Source: Piezodorus guildinii (lineage: Eukaryota > Arthropoda > Insecta > Hemiptera > Pentatomidae). Taken from it: a DNA stretch of 64,000 bases. A program made the position numbers and the translations under genes. How positions within the stretch are numbered: position 1 is the first letter of the stretch; each line of letters starts with the position of its first letter. Positions 33,363 to 45,889 of the stretch are shown in pieces. Where the stretch lies: the NCBI GenBank assembly GCA_023052935.1, contig CM041292.1, forward strand, positions 142,193,143 through 142,257,142, given 5' to 3'. The notes under the pieces are model-generated. The model was not told where the DNA came from. It ran no database searches and saw only the letters and a program-made list of their open reading frames with translations.

Positions 33363-34956
33363 AGCTAGTTTCTCATAGCTGGCTTTAATGTAAAAGGCTA
33401 ACAATATTCAATGGAGGAATGCCTGGGTGTATTTAAAGGTGGTCTTAGTAGTGCAAATCCGACACGTGGGTAGACTATTCTTTTTGAAGATTTTGACGTT
33501 TCCTTCTGAACTTTCCTCCATAATGAATTTCCTGTGAGAGATAAGAAAAAAGCATCCAAAATTATCGGACTTCATAAAGCAAATACTTAAATAACAACAT
33601 AAAGGAATCTATAACTATTAAATTAAGAGTTACAGATTAAAAGTTGATTTAATTAAAATTCTTGTTATGAATCCCTGTTTTTCATTTATTTAAAACTCCA
33701 GTGAAGTGAAGTTAAGTTGGTTTGTTGATATTTCTATTCCGTTCAATGGTTTATCGATTGATTGATTGAATGACGTCCGTAGTAAATCGGCGCAATCTAT
33801 TTCGAGTGTCTATTGACAATCTCCCTCTAGGTATTGCCCGGAATCAATTAGTTATAAATATTACAAATGCTTTTATATTTTTCTTGACAATACCAATGTC
33901 AGGAGAATGTGGATAAGAAAATAAAAGGTACAGTTTTCATATAAAATTAAATAAAATAAGAAAAATGTTTTTTAAAGGCCACGCACAAATTTTAGGATGA
34001 AATCGCGTGATCGGTAAAAAACAAGTGACTGAGTTTACCAGGCACTCAAGAAATTAGCTTGTTATCTCAATGTTAGAGGAAAAAATTAAATATTAATTAT
34101 TCAATTACTTTCTACTTGGAAATACTGAGAGACTTGAATCCGTAGTGCAACCTCTCTCTTGTTGTTTTGAGTGCCTTCACAGATATGCTGTTGATCTACA
34201 TAATATAAAAGTAGCGATAGTAAATTATTCGATTTTACTTAACTAGGTCCTAAATAAGAAAAGGTAAGCCCGTGCATGTAAACAAACTCATCCTTGGCTC
34301 AGTTAGATCCGTGGTCATTGTTTAAAAGGTTATGGCACCTGCTGCCGTTGCAACTAATTGTAAGATTAGAAAACGTCAGTAAAACTACTTTTAGCTTTTT
34401 AATTGTTGTTATTTGAAACTGTTATTGATGCTCAAGAAAGTAAACCACGTTTAGGGAGTTCTATTACGCCTAGATTTCTGATCTAATACGTGAGATGTAG
34501 TTGAAAAGATTAGTGTTTGTAAGAAAAAAAAGAAGACTGTTATTAGAGTATATTGTAAAAACTTTTAGGATCAATCCAAATTTCATGAATCATCTTAATT
34601 TATTTTAATAAAAATAGTTATTATTTCAAATTTAATTAAAATTAATTGGAAGAAATATTAGAATTTCTCGGTTCAAGGCATGTGACTATTTAAGTATGAA
34701 AACAATTATACCATCATAAGTATATAGCGAGTTTAATTTTTTGTACGTCAGATTATATAATATTATATTAATGATTGGTTTAAAATGTTATTTTATTTTA
34801 TTTCCCACTACTGCTACTTTTCCTTTTGAGCTGGAATTATTTCATGCGAGTAGACTAGAGACTGTTTGAAAACTAATTTCTTGGGGCTCAAACGACATTC
34901 CGGAATCTTCATAGAATACTCGAATTCAATTTTTTCACTTTTTCTATTTTTTCTAT
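33363..34956. other. unassigned AT-rich DNA
   Basis: Near 33488-33510 GACGTTTCCTTCTGAACTTT faintly resembles the complement of the foldback GAAACGTC motif but lacks a CTGANGA. No gene is recognised. Confidence 0.4.
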
Positions 34957-35079
34957 GAGCGTGATAAAGGTCTAATCACCTCATTGCACGGCCGTTGGCA
35001 TAGAAACAGTACGAATCTCTATATGTACTGAGCCCAAGACCCTTCTTGGGTTGTAAAAGTACAGGTTTTTTTTTTTCCT
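34957..35079 (+). mobile_element. SINE family A, 3' fragment
   Basis: Carries only the last third of the family: GAGCGTGATAAAGGTCTAAT, TTGCACGGCCGTTGGCATAG and the GGGTTGTAAAAGTACAGG end, followed by a T run. The tRNA-like head is absent, as in 5'-truncated insertions. Confidence 0.82.
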
Positions 35080-35361
35080 ATACTTTCTTTTTCCATGTAG
35101 GTGGTAATAATGTCTTCTACTCAACCCAATGCCCTGATGAAACATTTGCTATTGGTAAACGGTGAATTATTGGTCCAAGAGAGTTAAAACAGTGCCGTGA
35201 AATGTAAAAATATTATTTTGTATGACCTAGAATTATTTAAAGGGAGTATAAAATTCGTGCGTTGCGGAAAGATGATTAAAAACAAACAACAAATTAAACT
35301 ACATTCACTGAAATAGGCTTGGTTATTGTAGAAATTAATATTGCCTGAAAAGGCTAAGAAA
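35080..35361. other. short unassigned stretch
   Basis: Nothing recognised. A CCCTGATGAAAC string at 35132 lacks a following GAAAC core and is not called a ribozyme. Confidence 0.4.
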
Positions 35362-35575
35362 TACTATCTTATGGCCCTAGGATTTTTTATAGGGAGTAAA
35401 AAATCTTTGTTGAAGCCGTCCAGCGGAGGGTACGTGGAATGACGTGTTCCCTGCAATGTCCGATACTTATTAAAAAATCTCTATCTCTATTTAAGCTGGA
35501 TAGTAGAAATTTAGGAACTGTCACCCGATTGACCACAGCAGCCTAAAGTGACGTCAAAATAATAAACAAAAAACA
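35362..35575 (+). mobile_element. SINE family C, old diverged copy
   Basis: Blocks CCCTAGGATTTTTTATAGGG, GCCGTCC, a degenerate GATACTTATTAAAAAATCTC, and AGTGACGTCAAAATAATAAA appear in family C order. The tRNA head is absent and many positions differ. Confidence 0.65.
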
Positions 35576-36188
35576 ATGTAATTTTGTTCATCAATTTTTT
35601 TTTGTTTGTAAAATTCAAATTCATTACATAATTATGTAAATGTTTTTAGACTTAGCTAGTACGCAAGCTTCTGGCTAAAATGCGTTTTTCAGAATGTTGA
35701 TTATTGGAATTATGACACTTCTGATTCTCTTCAGAATGTTAGCACTTACTAAATTGGGTATCGAAATAAACTTAGCTCCTGAGAATAAACGTAAATATAA
35801 AATAAGTATCTATGTCTTATAACCTCGCTCGATTTTATTACGTCCAGGTTTTATCTTTTATTCTGTGCTGGGTGAACTTGTTCTAGAGAATGTGCTCTAA
35901 CTTGGTTGTTTGCAGTTTAGAGTATTTCTGTCATTCCAATGTTGAAATAATCTGGAAGAACTACATGTCCAGTCCTTTACCGTTTCCTTGTAGAAAGTGT
36001 TATAGTTTTTGCCTTTATCTATCTGTTGCGTCACAGAAGGACATTCTTCGAAGCGAACTAGTTGAGCTCTATTTCTGGAACGTTAGAGTTGGTAGCTCCT
36101 CTACATTCTCAGTGTTTACGCCACTTATTTTATTTTATTTTATCATTTTTTATTATGTATTTAAATTCCTCAGAAACTTTCTTTAATT
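35576..36188. other. unassigned DNA
   Basis: A 98-codon forward frame at 35890-36186 is Phe/Cys/Ser-rich with a hydrophobic end. No domain is recognised, and it runs into the SINE boundary. Confidence 0.35.
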
Positions 36189-36440
36189 GCCAAAGGTCAC
36201 GGGTTCAAACCCGCAGGTGGTCCTAGGATTTTTTAATGGGAGTAAAAAATCCTTAGTTACGCCGTCCTTCGGAGAGGACGTTAAAAGGTGGTCCCGAGCC
36301 TGTGCGATGTCAGGTACTCGTTAAAGATCCCTATTCTAATAAAACCTGGATAGGCAAAATTTAGGACTCCCACCGTAGCATCGTCCGATTAGCCATAGTA
36401 GCACAAAAGTGACGTTAAACGAATAAACAAATAAACAAAC
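36189..36440 (+). mobile_element. SINE family C, 5'-truncated copy
   Basis: Starts just before the B box (CGGGTTCAAACCCGC) and continues through all body blocks to a GACGTTAAACGAATAAACAA tail. It is close in sequence to the 31.0-kb copy, with the A box missing. Confidence 0.84.
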
Positions 36441-36956
36441 TTTCTTTAATAACTATTTATATTTCTTATCAAGTGTTCCTGATTATTTCTATCAAAAAGA
36501 AAAACATATGTTTTTTTATAACAGTTGGAAAGGAGTGCGTTTAATAGTGTGTGTACATTACCTTATTCTGTTTGTTATTATCTCACCAATTTTACCATTA
36601 TCTTTTATTTTGTACCACAGATACCTTATTATACCAATTACCAAGTACTCACTTATTTGTTTATTCATTCACCAATTTATCAGTTCTGCATAACATAAGT
36701 TAATATCAACAAGCAAATCCTTGAATCAGCTTAGCTACCAGGAACAGCGTAAGGAAATCCGCAGGACGACCCCGCTGTCCCCAACACTCAGTATTGATAG
36801 CCATGAGGATTTCCGCTTAAAAATTAAGAAACAATCACTATCTGCATAATAATAATTGGATTAATTGAATAATTGGTTAAATTTCGTCTTACTCTTGCTA
36901 GGATAAAGTAGTAATACGTGAGAAAATCTCTTTGCTATACATTCTTTTTATGGTTT
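36441..36956. other. AT-rich DNA, nothing recognised
   Basis: 36745-36825 is GC-richer and contains GGAAATCCGC and GGATTTCCGC in opposite sense, a weak inverted pair. Confidence 0.4.
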
Positions 36957-37470
36957 TAATACTATTAATACTGCACCGAATTTATTTTAGCTTTTTGGAA
37001 TTTAAAGTACTTTACCGCTTTTCAAACTAGACAGGTTATCCATTCATTTTCAAATTCATAAAATACACGACCCTTTCAAATAATTAATATGAAAAGGGAA
37101 AACAAATATGAAAGGATATAATTTTACACTTAACTAAATAGTCTAGTACAGTGCTTCCCAACAAAAACATTTCGCGGTTTCCTTCATCCAATAGTTTCAT
37201 TTGCAAGGACCCACAAACATCTAAATATAATTTATACATTTAGATTTTAAGGCTACTCGGTATTACGTACCTTTCATGGGGAATACTTTTGCTACCGTAA
37301 CTCTATATGACAGAAAAGATTGAATACGTAATGTGGAAGAAATAAATAAAAAAGGACCCAAAGAGAACTGAATTTATTATTTTTTTTCTAACCGAATTTA
37401 TTTTAAGTTTTTGGGTTTTAAAGTACTTTAAAGCTTTCTAAACGGGTCAGTTATTCTTTACGAATGAACC
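36957..37470. repeat. dispersed repeat, possible hAT-like transposon remains
   Basis: The segment near 36985-37080 (TTTAAAGTACTTTACCGCTT onward) recurs near 37410-37450. The part from TTCATAAAATACACGACC to ATAGTCTAG (37065-37145) recurs diverged at 40160-40260. CAGTGCTTCCCAACAAAAAC at 37149 resembles hAT-type termini (CAGTG...CAA). The matching other end was not found, so class and borders are uncertain. Confidence 0.35.
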
Positions 37471-37983
37471 TTTTCTAAAAATATTGGTATATTTCGTAAG
37501 ATCTTCAAAAATAAATTTCGACCAACTCAGACTGGCTTAGAACTATGACCATTATGTGTATGACATTGAAGTCTAAGACCACAAGCTTTGAACTCTTTCA
37601 TCCAACAAGATCTCGATTTTTCCATTTTTTTACACGTATTTTCCGACATTCACGATGTAACTTGTTATTTTAATCCTCCAAAGTGTTCGTAATTTACAAT
37701 TGACATTACTGTATTTTACTACTTCTATTATAAAGCATTTTATAATACCACAAATATTTAATGATTATGATTGTCATACATATTTTTTTTTTCTTTTTTT
37801 TTTTTTCTTATCCTCCAACTTTATTTAAAAAATAAATACAAAAAACATTCTATGTATATACAGCAGCAATGGTATATACAGTCCATGGCTCAGGCCTCGT
37901 ATTGCCCGTTGGCAGAATATGTCATACATATGATCAAATGTTGATATTTTATACTTTTCTTTACAAGCTCCTAGAATATTTTG

Positions 37984-37988
<5 letters not shown>
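37471..37988. other. unassigned DNA with T-rich tract
   Basis: A T-rich tract runs at 37782-37806. A reverse 91-codon frame (37825-38100) crosses the microsatellite and is not credible. Confidence 0.4.

Positions 37989-38017
<29 letters not shown>
37989..38017. repeat. (TA)n microsatellite, short
   Basis: About 14 TA units. Confidence 0.93.
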
Positions 38018-38019
<2 letters not shown>

Positions 38020-39589
38020 TTGTTTGAAAAACCTTTTTAAGATTGTGAAAATCTTAACTTGAAATAATGTCGGGGTGCCACTGAACAATTTAGGCGCCAA
38101 GCTTCAAGCTTCAAACCTATATACACGCTGTTAAAAACATGTAAAGCTATTTATAAACATAAAAAAAGTGTGTAATGAGGACTCTGCAAGTACACAGTCA
38201 AATAATTTAATCTAACTTATTATTTATTTTTACTAAACAAATAAATCAGCTAATCTTTGCTGGATCATGCAAACGAGTATTTATCAAGGCCGGTCCATAC
38301 TTATATTTAACTTGGTAACTAGTGATTTTTTAACAAAAATGTTGTTAAAAATAAATAAACAAGAACATGTTAGAAAAAAGAAATCCGACTTAAAATCTGT
38401 TCAAAAAGATTGTTATTTTATAAACAACAATGAATTTTACTTACATCCATAAATTATGAAGTAACGTTAGTAACTATTTAAAATCACTTGAACATCGCAC
38501 TGATTTATTAATTTTGGTTGCGGTCCCCTAACTGCTTTACAACTATTTCATTTTGGCTAAAGTTTTTAGGAATTCATACGTTTAAGTTTTTACTTTAATT
38601 ATTAAATTAAATTACTTTGAAAGAGCGACTTAGTGCCAACATAAGAAATAATAAATTATTGTAATCTTATAGTTTATTACCAATAGTTTGTAGGTAATAC
38701 TTTTTGTTCGCTTTGTACGTACATGGTTTGAGCACAATTTTTTTTATAGGATGTTATTAAAATCAAATAAGTTTTAATTGTGCAATCCCATCTTCTTCTG
38801 ATATTTATTCTAAATCTATCGTAATCCTTATTTTCAACAGTTATTCATAATTATCAGTTAGCGGATATGACTGTTTGTATTTAACTGTTATGCCAGTAAG
38901 ATATGCTGATGATTTCCCCCACTCCATAGCTTTGTGTTTCCTCTTAGATTGTCCTCTACATTATGATTTGATATTCGTTATTTACCCATTATTAATAGCC
39001 TGTTTTTATTCGAAAACAACGTCATTCCCTGTTTTAGTTTCGACTTATAGACTTGCAAATTATTCTGCTCGACTGTAGTTCTGCCCCATTGTGTTCTCAG
39101 GTTTTATTGACACTTTACCAGTGACTTTTATTACCGCACAATAAATATCCCTATCCTTGTTGAAACTGATTTACTGCTTTGCCTAGTTCTCAAAGAAACG
39201 TAGGGAAGTAACATTTACCATGTTCAAATTACAATATAAAAACAATTATAAATGCAGAGTATTTTTATGCCAAAGTGTGAATTTTAAATACATTCACTGT
39301 CGTTTTTATAGCCGATAACATTAGGTACTAAATACACGAGTTTTTCCTCTCTTACATCTTACATTTTTATGAAACTTTAATTAAAAATCATTGCTGATCG
39401 TTGATCACATGATCATTTTAAGCAATAATTTATAAATAAAATAAAATTCGAGAATCAGTTTTCTCTTTTTCAAGTGAATGCCTATAGAATATTCAAAAAC
39501 TAAAAAAAGAGATGGATGGAGTATATATTTAATTATTTTTTATAATTAAAAATAAAATACGGATATAAGATATCTATATATATGTATAT
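38018..39589. other. unassigned AT-rich DNA
   Basis: No gene or recognised repeat. Frames at 38267-38452 and 38875-39078 (61 and 67 codons) show no domain. Confidence 0.4.
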
Positions 39590-39880
39590 GGGGGCGGTGT
39601 GGTCTAGAGCACAAGTCTGCCGTTCTCGGTGTCCTAGGTTCGAATCCCGGCTGTGGCAGGTATTATTTATTCTGTAAATTCGGTTGGGGGGAGGGAGGGC
39701 CTCCATTGTTTGGAGAACTTCCTGGGGCATACCCAGCTTCCATAAAGTGGGTACCCAAAAAACCTAGCTACTGAGCGTGATCAAGACCTAATCACGTCAT
39801 TGAACGGCCATTGGCCTAGAAACAGTACGACTCTATATGTACTGAGCCCAAGACCCTTCATGGGTTGTAGTGGTACAGGT
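39590..39880 (+). mobile_element. tRNA-derived SINE, family A, near full length
   Basis: Head GGGGGCGGTGTGGTCTAGAG has lost a few bases after the A box. The B box GGTTCGAATCCC is perfect. All downstream blocks to GGGTTGTAGTGGTACAGG are present, followed by a T-rich run. It closely resembles the 6.8-kb copy. Confidence 0.87.
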
Positions 39881-40087
39881 TGTTTTTTTATTTTATTTTA
39901 TATATGTATATATACCTTTTTTTTCTTTTAATTTTTATTTTGGGTTCTGCATCTTGCGTCTTTGTAGCCTAGATATGTTTGTTCTTCTGAAGCCAGTGAT
40001 TTCATTTCATATTTATAAACTAATGAAATGAGATAATTCACAGTTCTTAATTTTTCTTCTGTTTATTTGTTTTTTCGATTAATATTT

Positions 40088-40088
<1 letters not shown>

Positions 40089-40143
<55 letters not shown>
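40089..40143. repeat. homopolymer T run
   Basis: About 55 consecutive T. It may be the poly(A) tail of a lost reverse-strand retroinsertion or a replication-slippage tract. The diverged repeat described at 36957-37470 follows it. Confidence 0.9.
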
Positions 40144-40146
<3 letters not shown>

Positions 40147-41999
40147 TTTAGTGTATTTTAATTCATAAAATACGGAGGGAGAGAGCGGGTCGTGTATTAA
40201 TATGAAAAATAAGAAAAAAGTATAAAAGGATACAATTTTATATTTTACGAAATGGTCTAGCAAACAGCTTCTAAGAAAATCATGTTCGTATCAGTTATTT
40301 CATATTTAAAAAAAAAAAATTCATAAGCTTAACAAAAAAAATAAAAATAAATAAATAATCAGAATATGTTTTTAAACCCGTATTATCAATATAATAAATA
40401 ATAATAATTGTACAACTGTAAGCTTTATTTGTGACACCACAAATAACAAAATATCATTTAGTTTCTTATTTTACTTGCTACTTCAAAACTTTTTTTTTCC
40501 TGAATAAAGTTTTTAATGGAGTGAAAATAAACGACTGCAACTGGTGGTCTTTTGTCGACTGAGATGTCATTGACTTGCCGTAAATTTCTTAAGGACAAAA
40601 AGAAGTTAGCTCGCTGGATCCGGGTCAAGGCAGGTATAAACTTCACAAGTTTAGGTCGTCCCTTGGTGACATAGCAATCCAAACCATATTCTCTATCAGC
40701 CTTTTACATTTATTTTAAGATATTTATCAGGGTTCGTTTTTTACTGTATCGATTTAGGTATATTGCTTCTGATAAATTAGGATCCAATGAAGATAAAATT
40801 CAGTTCATTTTATTTGTTAATATTTTATTTATTTAATTAATTAACTTAAACAAAATATTGATAAATATTAAGTTACAACAAAATATTAATTTATTTTCTC
40901 TATGTAAAAAAAAATACACATATATGTAGTTATAATTTGTTAATAATGGGGTCGCAATATTTACGAAAATAAGTTTTAATCTTGTGTTATGTTGCTAGGA
41001 ATGATATCAAAACGTTAAATATAAGATGTATAAATAATCTGTAAATAAACTAATTTCCGAACTTTTAATATTTTCAATTGGTGTATTTTTCTAGTCTAAT
41101 TTTTGAAACCAATACCGACATATAAGTGGAACCCATGCCTAGTAATGTTAATAGAAATTGATATGTGACTGATTTACTCACTGCATTTATGCACATTACA
41201 CACCATATGCTGAAACTATGTTTAAAAAATATGGAATATATTTAGAACTCCATTAACTTATATATTGTTATTTTTTTTCAAGTACGTTGTATTTGTATTA
41301 ATGTAATATTTTTCACATATTATTTAATGAATTTACTTACAAATACATATTCAAAATACTCGTTTGTGTATTTTTGATCTGACACATTAAATTTAGCGAT
41401 GTCCGTAATATTACTCATTTATGTATTATAATACCCCTTACAATACCCCTGCATTCATTCATTTTGGTCAACGAGTAAAAGTTCTATTATATATTTTTTT
41501 TTAAACATTGAGTATTGATAATCGTTCCATGATTCCAACAATACGAGTATTCCTTGGTTTAGCTGAAATTAATTAAATTATTCGAAAGGAAATTGAATGT
41601 TATGTTAGCAGCTAGAGAACAGTTTTTTATATGATTAGGTTTCGACTATTGTTGATTATTATAAATGTATTCTAAACTTCAAAGATATAATCTTGATTCA
41701 TGGATAAATTTAAACGTTAAAATTTAAATTGTCTTTAGTTTAGTCGGTTTAAGCCGATTCGGTTGGCACGGAAGTGAATCAGTAAACGAACCCTGCCTAA
41801 TCATAATGGAATGTTTAGAGTATCCTAAATCATATGTCCATATAAGTCCTAACTTGCAGTGGTAACGAAATATATTGTTAGCTTTTATCAGTTATAAAAA
41901 TCATTAATAGCACTAGCAAATTCATTTTATTTGTGTTTCAAATAATATCATGCACAAAATATACAGTGCATTTTTTTGTTTTGGTCGGTACTCTACTTA
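40144..41999. other. unassigned AT-rich DNA
   Basis: 40144-40290 is the diverged repeat also seen near 37.1 kb. A reverse frame of 74 codons at 40458-40682, in a GC-richer patch, has no recognised domain. The rest is featureless. Confidence 0.4.
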
Positions 42000-42125
42000 A
42001 CAATGATTTATTGTACCGTGGAGCCACCCTAGAGAAGGGGACCCTCCTGTGGCACACCCGACCTCTATGAAGGGGGAAGTTCTGAACCCAAGACCCATCA
42101 TAGATCGTTGAGATACAGGTTTTTT
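42000..42125 (+). mobile_element. SINE family A, internally deleted fragment
   Basis: Family A blocks GGGGACCCTCCTGTGGCACA, CCGACCTCTATGAAG, a shortened CCCAAGACCCATCATAGATC and GAGATACAGGTTTTTT occur in order, without the tRNA head and with the central block lost. Confidence 0.72.
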
Positions 42126-42127
42126 AT

Positions 42128-43103
42128 TTTCACTTACTTATACATAAAATTTGTATTAAGGGAAAGTATTACGATCGTGAAAATTTTCGAATTTCACTTT
42201 TCAATAGAAATACACACTTTAGGGTCCCCTGAGGCCAAATAATCAAGTCCCGAAAAAAGGTATGTGTGTGTCCGTATGTGGTAAATATAGCGAGGAAAGA
42301 AAAGAACAAAACTGAAATTTCTTATTTAAGAATACTAATAAAATAAAACGCCCTAAGGTTATAGCACTAAAATTCACTAAAATCGGCTGACTGGACTTTA
42401 TTTGATTTTGTATATTCTATAAAAATAATCATACCCTCTTTTTATCATTTACAAAAAACAGATAAATATAGAATTTAAAGGAATTCAATATCCAACTAAA
42501 GTAGAAAACTTCAAACATATTTTTTTAATGTACTTTTTTGGTTTTGAACATAAGAACAGAAATACATATGATATATGTATAATATACCGTTGGAAAGCTA
42601 AAGATTTTAAAAAAATATATATTATCTTATACAAATGCTTGTAAAAGTTAATAAAGAGTGATAGAAATTAGATAAAACTAATTGATTGTTTTAGATAATA
42701 ATATAATATCTGTGGCGGTCGTGAATAAGTGGTTATGTCAAAATCTTTCATTTTACAGGTGGGCGACATAAACTTTACGCAATACCCAAAATAGAGCTAT
42801 AACTTGTATATAAAAGCTTTCTTTCCACCTGAAATTTCTTCCACCAAGAAATTTCTTTAACCAATTTAACACGACGTGGGAGACGGTCTGAGGGAGCGGT
42901 ACGTGGAGAGTGAGCTCATTTTTGATATAACTCGAGTTATCCAGTTTTTCACGACCGCCAGAGATATATTCTTTATTAAACATATGTGTCTCTAGAAATT
43001 CAATTTAATTACTTCTTTATTAGTTTCACTCATTTTCATCTCTATTTTTTAACGGATTTTAACAACGGAGGTAAATAAAAGACGGGTGTTAACCGCACGA
43101 GAT
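42128..43103 (+). mobile_element. repeat family R, copy A, interrupted by a MITE
   Basis: Begins TTTTCACTTACTTATAC, has AAGTATTACGATCGTGAAAA and ACTTTAGGGTCCCCTGAGGC, and continues through AAAATCGGCTGA, CCGTTGGAAAGCTAAAGATT and AAACATATGTGTC to GGAGGTAAATAAAAGACGGG and CCGCACGAGA. It contains a nested 262-bp insertion. Removing this leaves about 0.7 kb, shorter than copies B-D because an internal segment (the CGAAAACGG region) is missing. No coding frame. Confidence 0.75.
42706..42967. mobile_element. MITE with 23-bp inverted ends nested in repeat R
   Basis: The ends ATATCTGTGGCGGTCGTGAA and, inverted, ATATCTCTGGCGGTCGTGAA match at 21 of 23 positions. TA dinucleotides at both outer borders fit a Tc1/mariner-type target duplication. 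Comparison with uninterrupted R copies places the insertion between AATATAATA and the ATGAAACACATG segment. An inner inverted pair (GAAATTTCTT near 42832 and AAGAAATTTC near 42846) adds structure. A 76-codon reverse frame is not credible as a gene. Confidence 0.68.
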
Positions 43104-45185
43104 TTCTTTTTTTTTTTTTAAATCATATCTCTATATCCATGTTTATCGAGTGTGCCCTATCAGTTGCTGTACTCTTCTAGGAGACGGCTAAGTTTTTAGA
43201 AGCGAACATCCTTATCTCCTTCCCCTCACATTACTATCTTGCACATAGGTTGACATATCGGTCAAGCTCTTACCCGAACCCTCTACTTGAGGTATATAAA
43301 AGCTATCTTTACAGTGAACCAATCCGTCATTGAAACGTCAAAAGATGAGGTGTTATAGAAGAAGATTCCAGATGGTACTCTTTTTCGGTGGAGACCTATG
43401 CTTTGTAAAAAAAGCATCATTTTTTTTTTTTTTTTTAACTTGTTTTTTAAATCAAAATACAGACATTTTACAGTGCAAGTAGAAGTCACTATCCCACTAA
43501 GGTGAGCCTGTGGGTAGGAAATGAGTTCATCTGCGGCAATTCAATAAAAGTACAATAACAAACATTAACACAGTAAGATAAAATACAATATTTCAATAAT
43601 ATAACACAATTTAGCACATTTTAAATAATAATACTTTATTGCAATCGGTTCATTCCAAAAAACGTTCCAGGCTTAACACCTGCAGAAATATAACCACGTT
43701 ATAAATTCATGCAACCACAGACGCTTTATTTGTTATCAAATATGTATCCTTATAACCAAACTCATGTAATATAGGAATATTAAATACACATGTTGATTAC
43801 TAGCCGCCTGACTCATTGACTAACCATGATTGGGGGCAGTTGCTCAATGTGTTGCTGCGGGCAGCCAATTGGTCGGAATTATCACAGGGTTCTATCTTCC
43901 CTCGTAATTGCTGTTATTTGTTGGGGGTCTTATGCCTCTCACCGCTCTTCATCTTTGTGAATCTTTAATAAGTGTGATCAGTGTCTATATCTAGTGAAAG
44001 TTCCTTTCTGTTTAGATTCGTTTCCATAATTAGTTATTCAGTCAGTGAAGGTTTGATTGGCTAGGGGAGTATAATTATATCGCCGGCTTCTCACTTGGGC
44101 GTGTTTTTGAAGTATCAATCAGCGTTGGACCAATTCAACGATTTGTTTAATCTATACATTTTCTGTATTTTCATGAATGGGCCTAGACATAATAGGATCC
44201 AAATCTATTTATTAATTTTTTTTTTTTTTTATCATTATCTAAAATATTTATTAATTGTTCAAGGGTTCATGATATCGTAAACGTTTATAATGTTTAAATT
44301 GATTCAAGCGTTTTGCAACAGAAAAAAAGCTTATTTTTTTAAACAGCTCTATCTATCGACACAATGTATTTCTTATAGATTCATGATTTAGGATTACATA
44401 AACACTGTCAAACTTCAACGAATTAAATCAAAAATCTATTTAAAAAAATGGTTATTTATATAGCTATATTGATTTTTGTCAATTCCTACATATAGGAGTC
44501 TTGGGAGACGTTTTATATCTGATTAAAAACTAGATTTGGAAATTGTTTGTTTAGTTTGGATTTAATGATGTTGAAAACCTCTGCAGTTTCTTCTAAGAAA
44601 GTTTAATAATAGTACATGTGCTGCTTTCGTTAAAAGTCCGATCATTGATTGTGGTAGAGTTGCATCTTCCCGCGATGTTAATGTTTTCATACCCCAATTA
44701 GATTTTTACTAGTTTGTAAGATTTTGCTTAACTCTATAGCACATACAAAGGAAGTTAGGGCGATCAGCTCGTAAACAAACTATCTTTAAAAATTTGGTCA
44801 TCCATTCTTGACATTGTGATATTCTAAATTTTGTATTTATTTTGGAAATTCGAAATTTTCCTGTTTCTAAAAAACTTTCTTGCGTATATTTTCATATATA
44901 ATATACACTTTTGTGCATAAGATTCATTCACTTTTTAATCAACTTTTGGTTTTCTTTCAATAGCCACTAAATCCAAGTTTGTGCAGCGATAACGCTCATC
45001 CTTGTATTCAGTTTGACATAATTTATCTAATAATTTTTCGTTTTTTGAAATACTGATTATATTACTAATAATTACCTCAGTGGTAATGTGATGTTGATCC
45101 AGTTGCTTTACTCACTTAACGTTCTTGACCATCTTTTCTTTAAAGATCTTCGTTTTTTTACGATGATGATGATCCTAATATTTAT
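43104..45185. other. unassigned DNA with a TATA-like and CCAAT-like promoter patch
   Basis: TATATAAA at 43293-43300 sits below a GC-richer block (43140-43290). 43800-44100 is another GC-richer block with AGCCAATTGG near 43863 and GATTGGCT near 44055, shortly before a TATAATTATA. No exon frame can be supported. A T17 run lies near 43420 and a T14 run near 44217. Confidence 0.3.
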
Positions 45186-45700
45186 TTATTTTACATTTAG
45201 GTGAAATGCATTCAATTTGTTTAGTAAGGTAGGAGAGGCACAGCCATAAAGGGAAGATCCGTAGTCGAGAATTGGCCGAATTAGTGTCCGATATATCATG
45301 AGGAGTGTTGTCCTATCACTTCCAAAATTAGTGTGAGACAGCTTCTTTAGTAGATTTTGCTTTTTGTTTAATTTAGACAAAAGGAAATCTATGTGGGGTT
45401 TCCATGTTAGTTTGTTATCGAATAATATGCCTAGATAGGAAAATGAGGAAACATGTTTGATAAGATGATTATTAAGAATAATTTGTAGTGTCTGATTGCA
45501 CCTCGTTTTACGGCAAAAGTGTGTGGAAACTTTTTTAGAAGAAGAAAATTTGAATCCTGATTTCGAAGCCCAGTCTTGAAGTTTATCGACTGTTTTTTGC
45601 AACACCGTTTTCCCAAAAATCAAGTCAGTTCAAGAGATATAAATCAATAGATCATAAGCAAATAATGAGACATGAACCGGAGGGTCTATAAGGTTTACAT
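45186..45700 (-). pseudogene. LINE reverse-transcriptase palm/thumb fragment with altered active site
   Basis: The minus strand carries a 145-codon frame, and homology extends upstream of its ATG. Upstream (45662-45651) the active-site motif, normally F/YADD, reads FAYD in the context HVSLFAYDLLIYI, followed by a stop at 45632-45630. Then come LQDWASKSGFKFSSSKK (substrate-positioning segment), SFSYLGILFDNKLTWKPHID (thumb), LMIYRTLIRPILDYGSSLYG and a break at the low-coordinate end. This order is that of Jockey/I/R1-type non-LTR retrotransposons. Loss of the catalytic Asp pair, the stop and missing flanks make it dead. It may be a different LINE family from the 24-kb copy, which reads LIVHHFDYC at the equivalent place. 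Confidence 0.88.
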
Positions 45701-45889
45701 GATCCTAATATGGTGAATATAAAGATTAAGATCATATTCCTGTCTGTATAAATAACCTGATCATGTATTGAGTTGGTAGTAATAATCTTGTTCTTAAAAT
45801 GGATTCTTCTTGAGATGAGTGTGCAGTTAAGACTTTTCTTAGGCTTAGGCCTTTCTGTTTTTTGTGTCTCGGGTCCACCTTCTTTGGAA

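Noticed and set aside
33488..33530. GACGTTTCCTTCTGAAC as a fourth foldback/hammerhead motif
   Set aside because: On the complement the GAAACGTC is present, but CTGANGA and a pairing stem are not, and no inverted arm was found.
35132..35165. CCCTGATGAAAC as another hammerhead core
   Set aside because: No stem II and no GAAAC at the right distance.
35890..36186. 98-codon forward frame with hydrophobic C-terminus
   Set aside because: No homology recognised, AT-rich codons, and it ends at a SINE border. Not supported as a gene.
40063..40263. Reverse frame with a poly-Lys run
   Set aside because: Translation of the 55-base T homopolymer.
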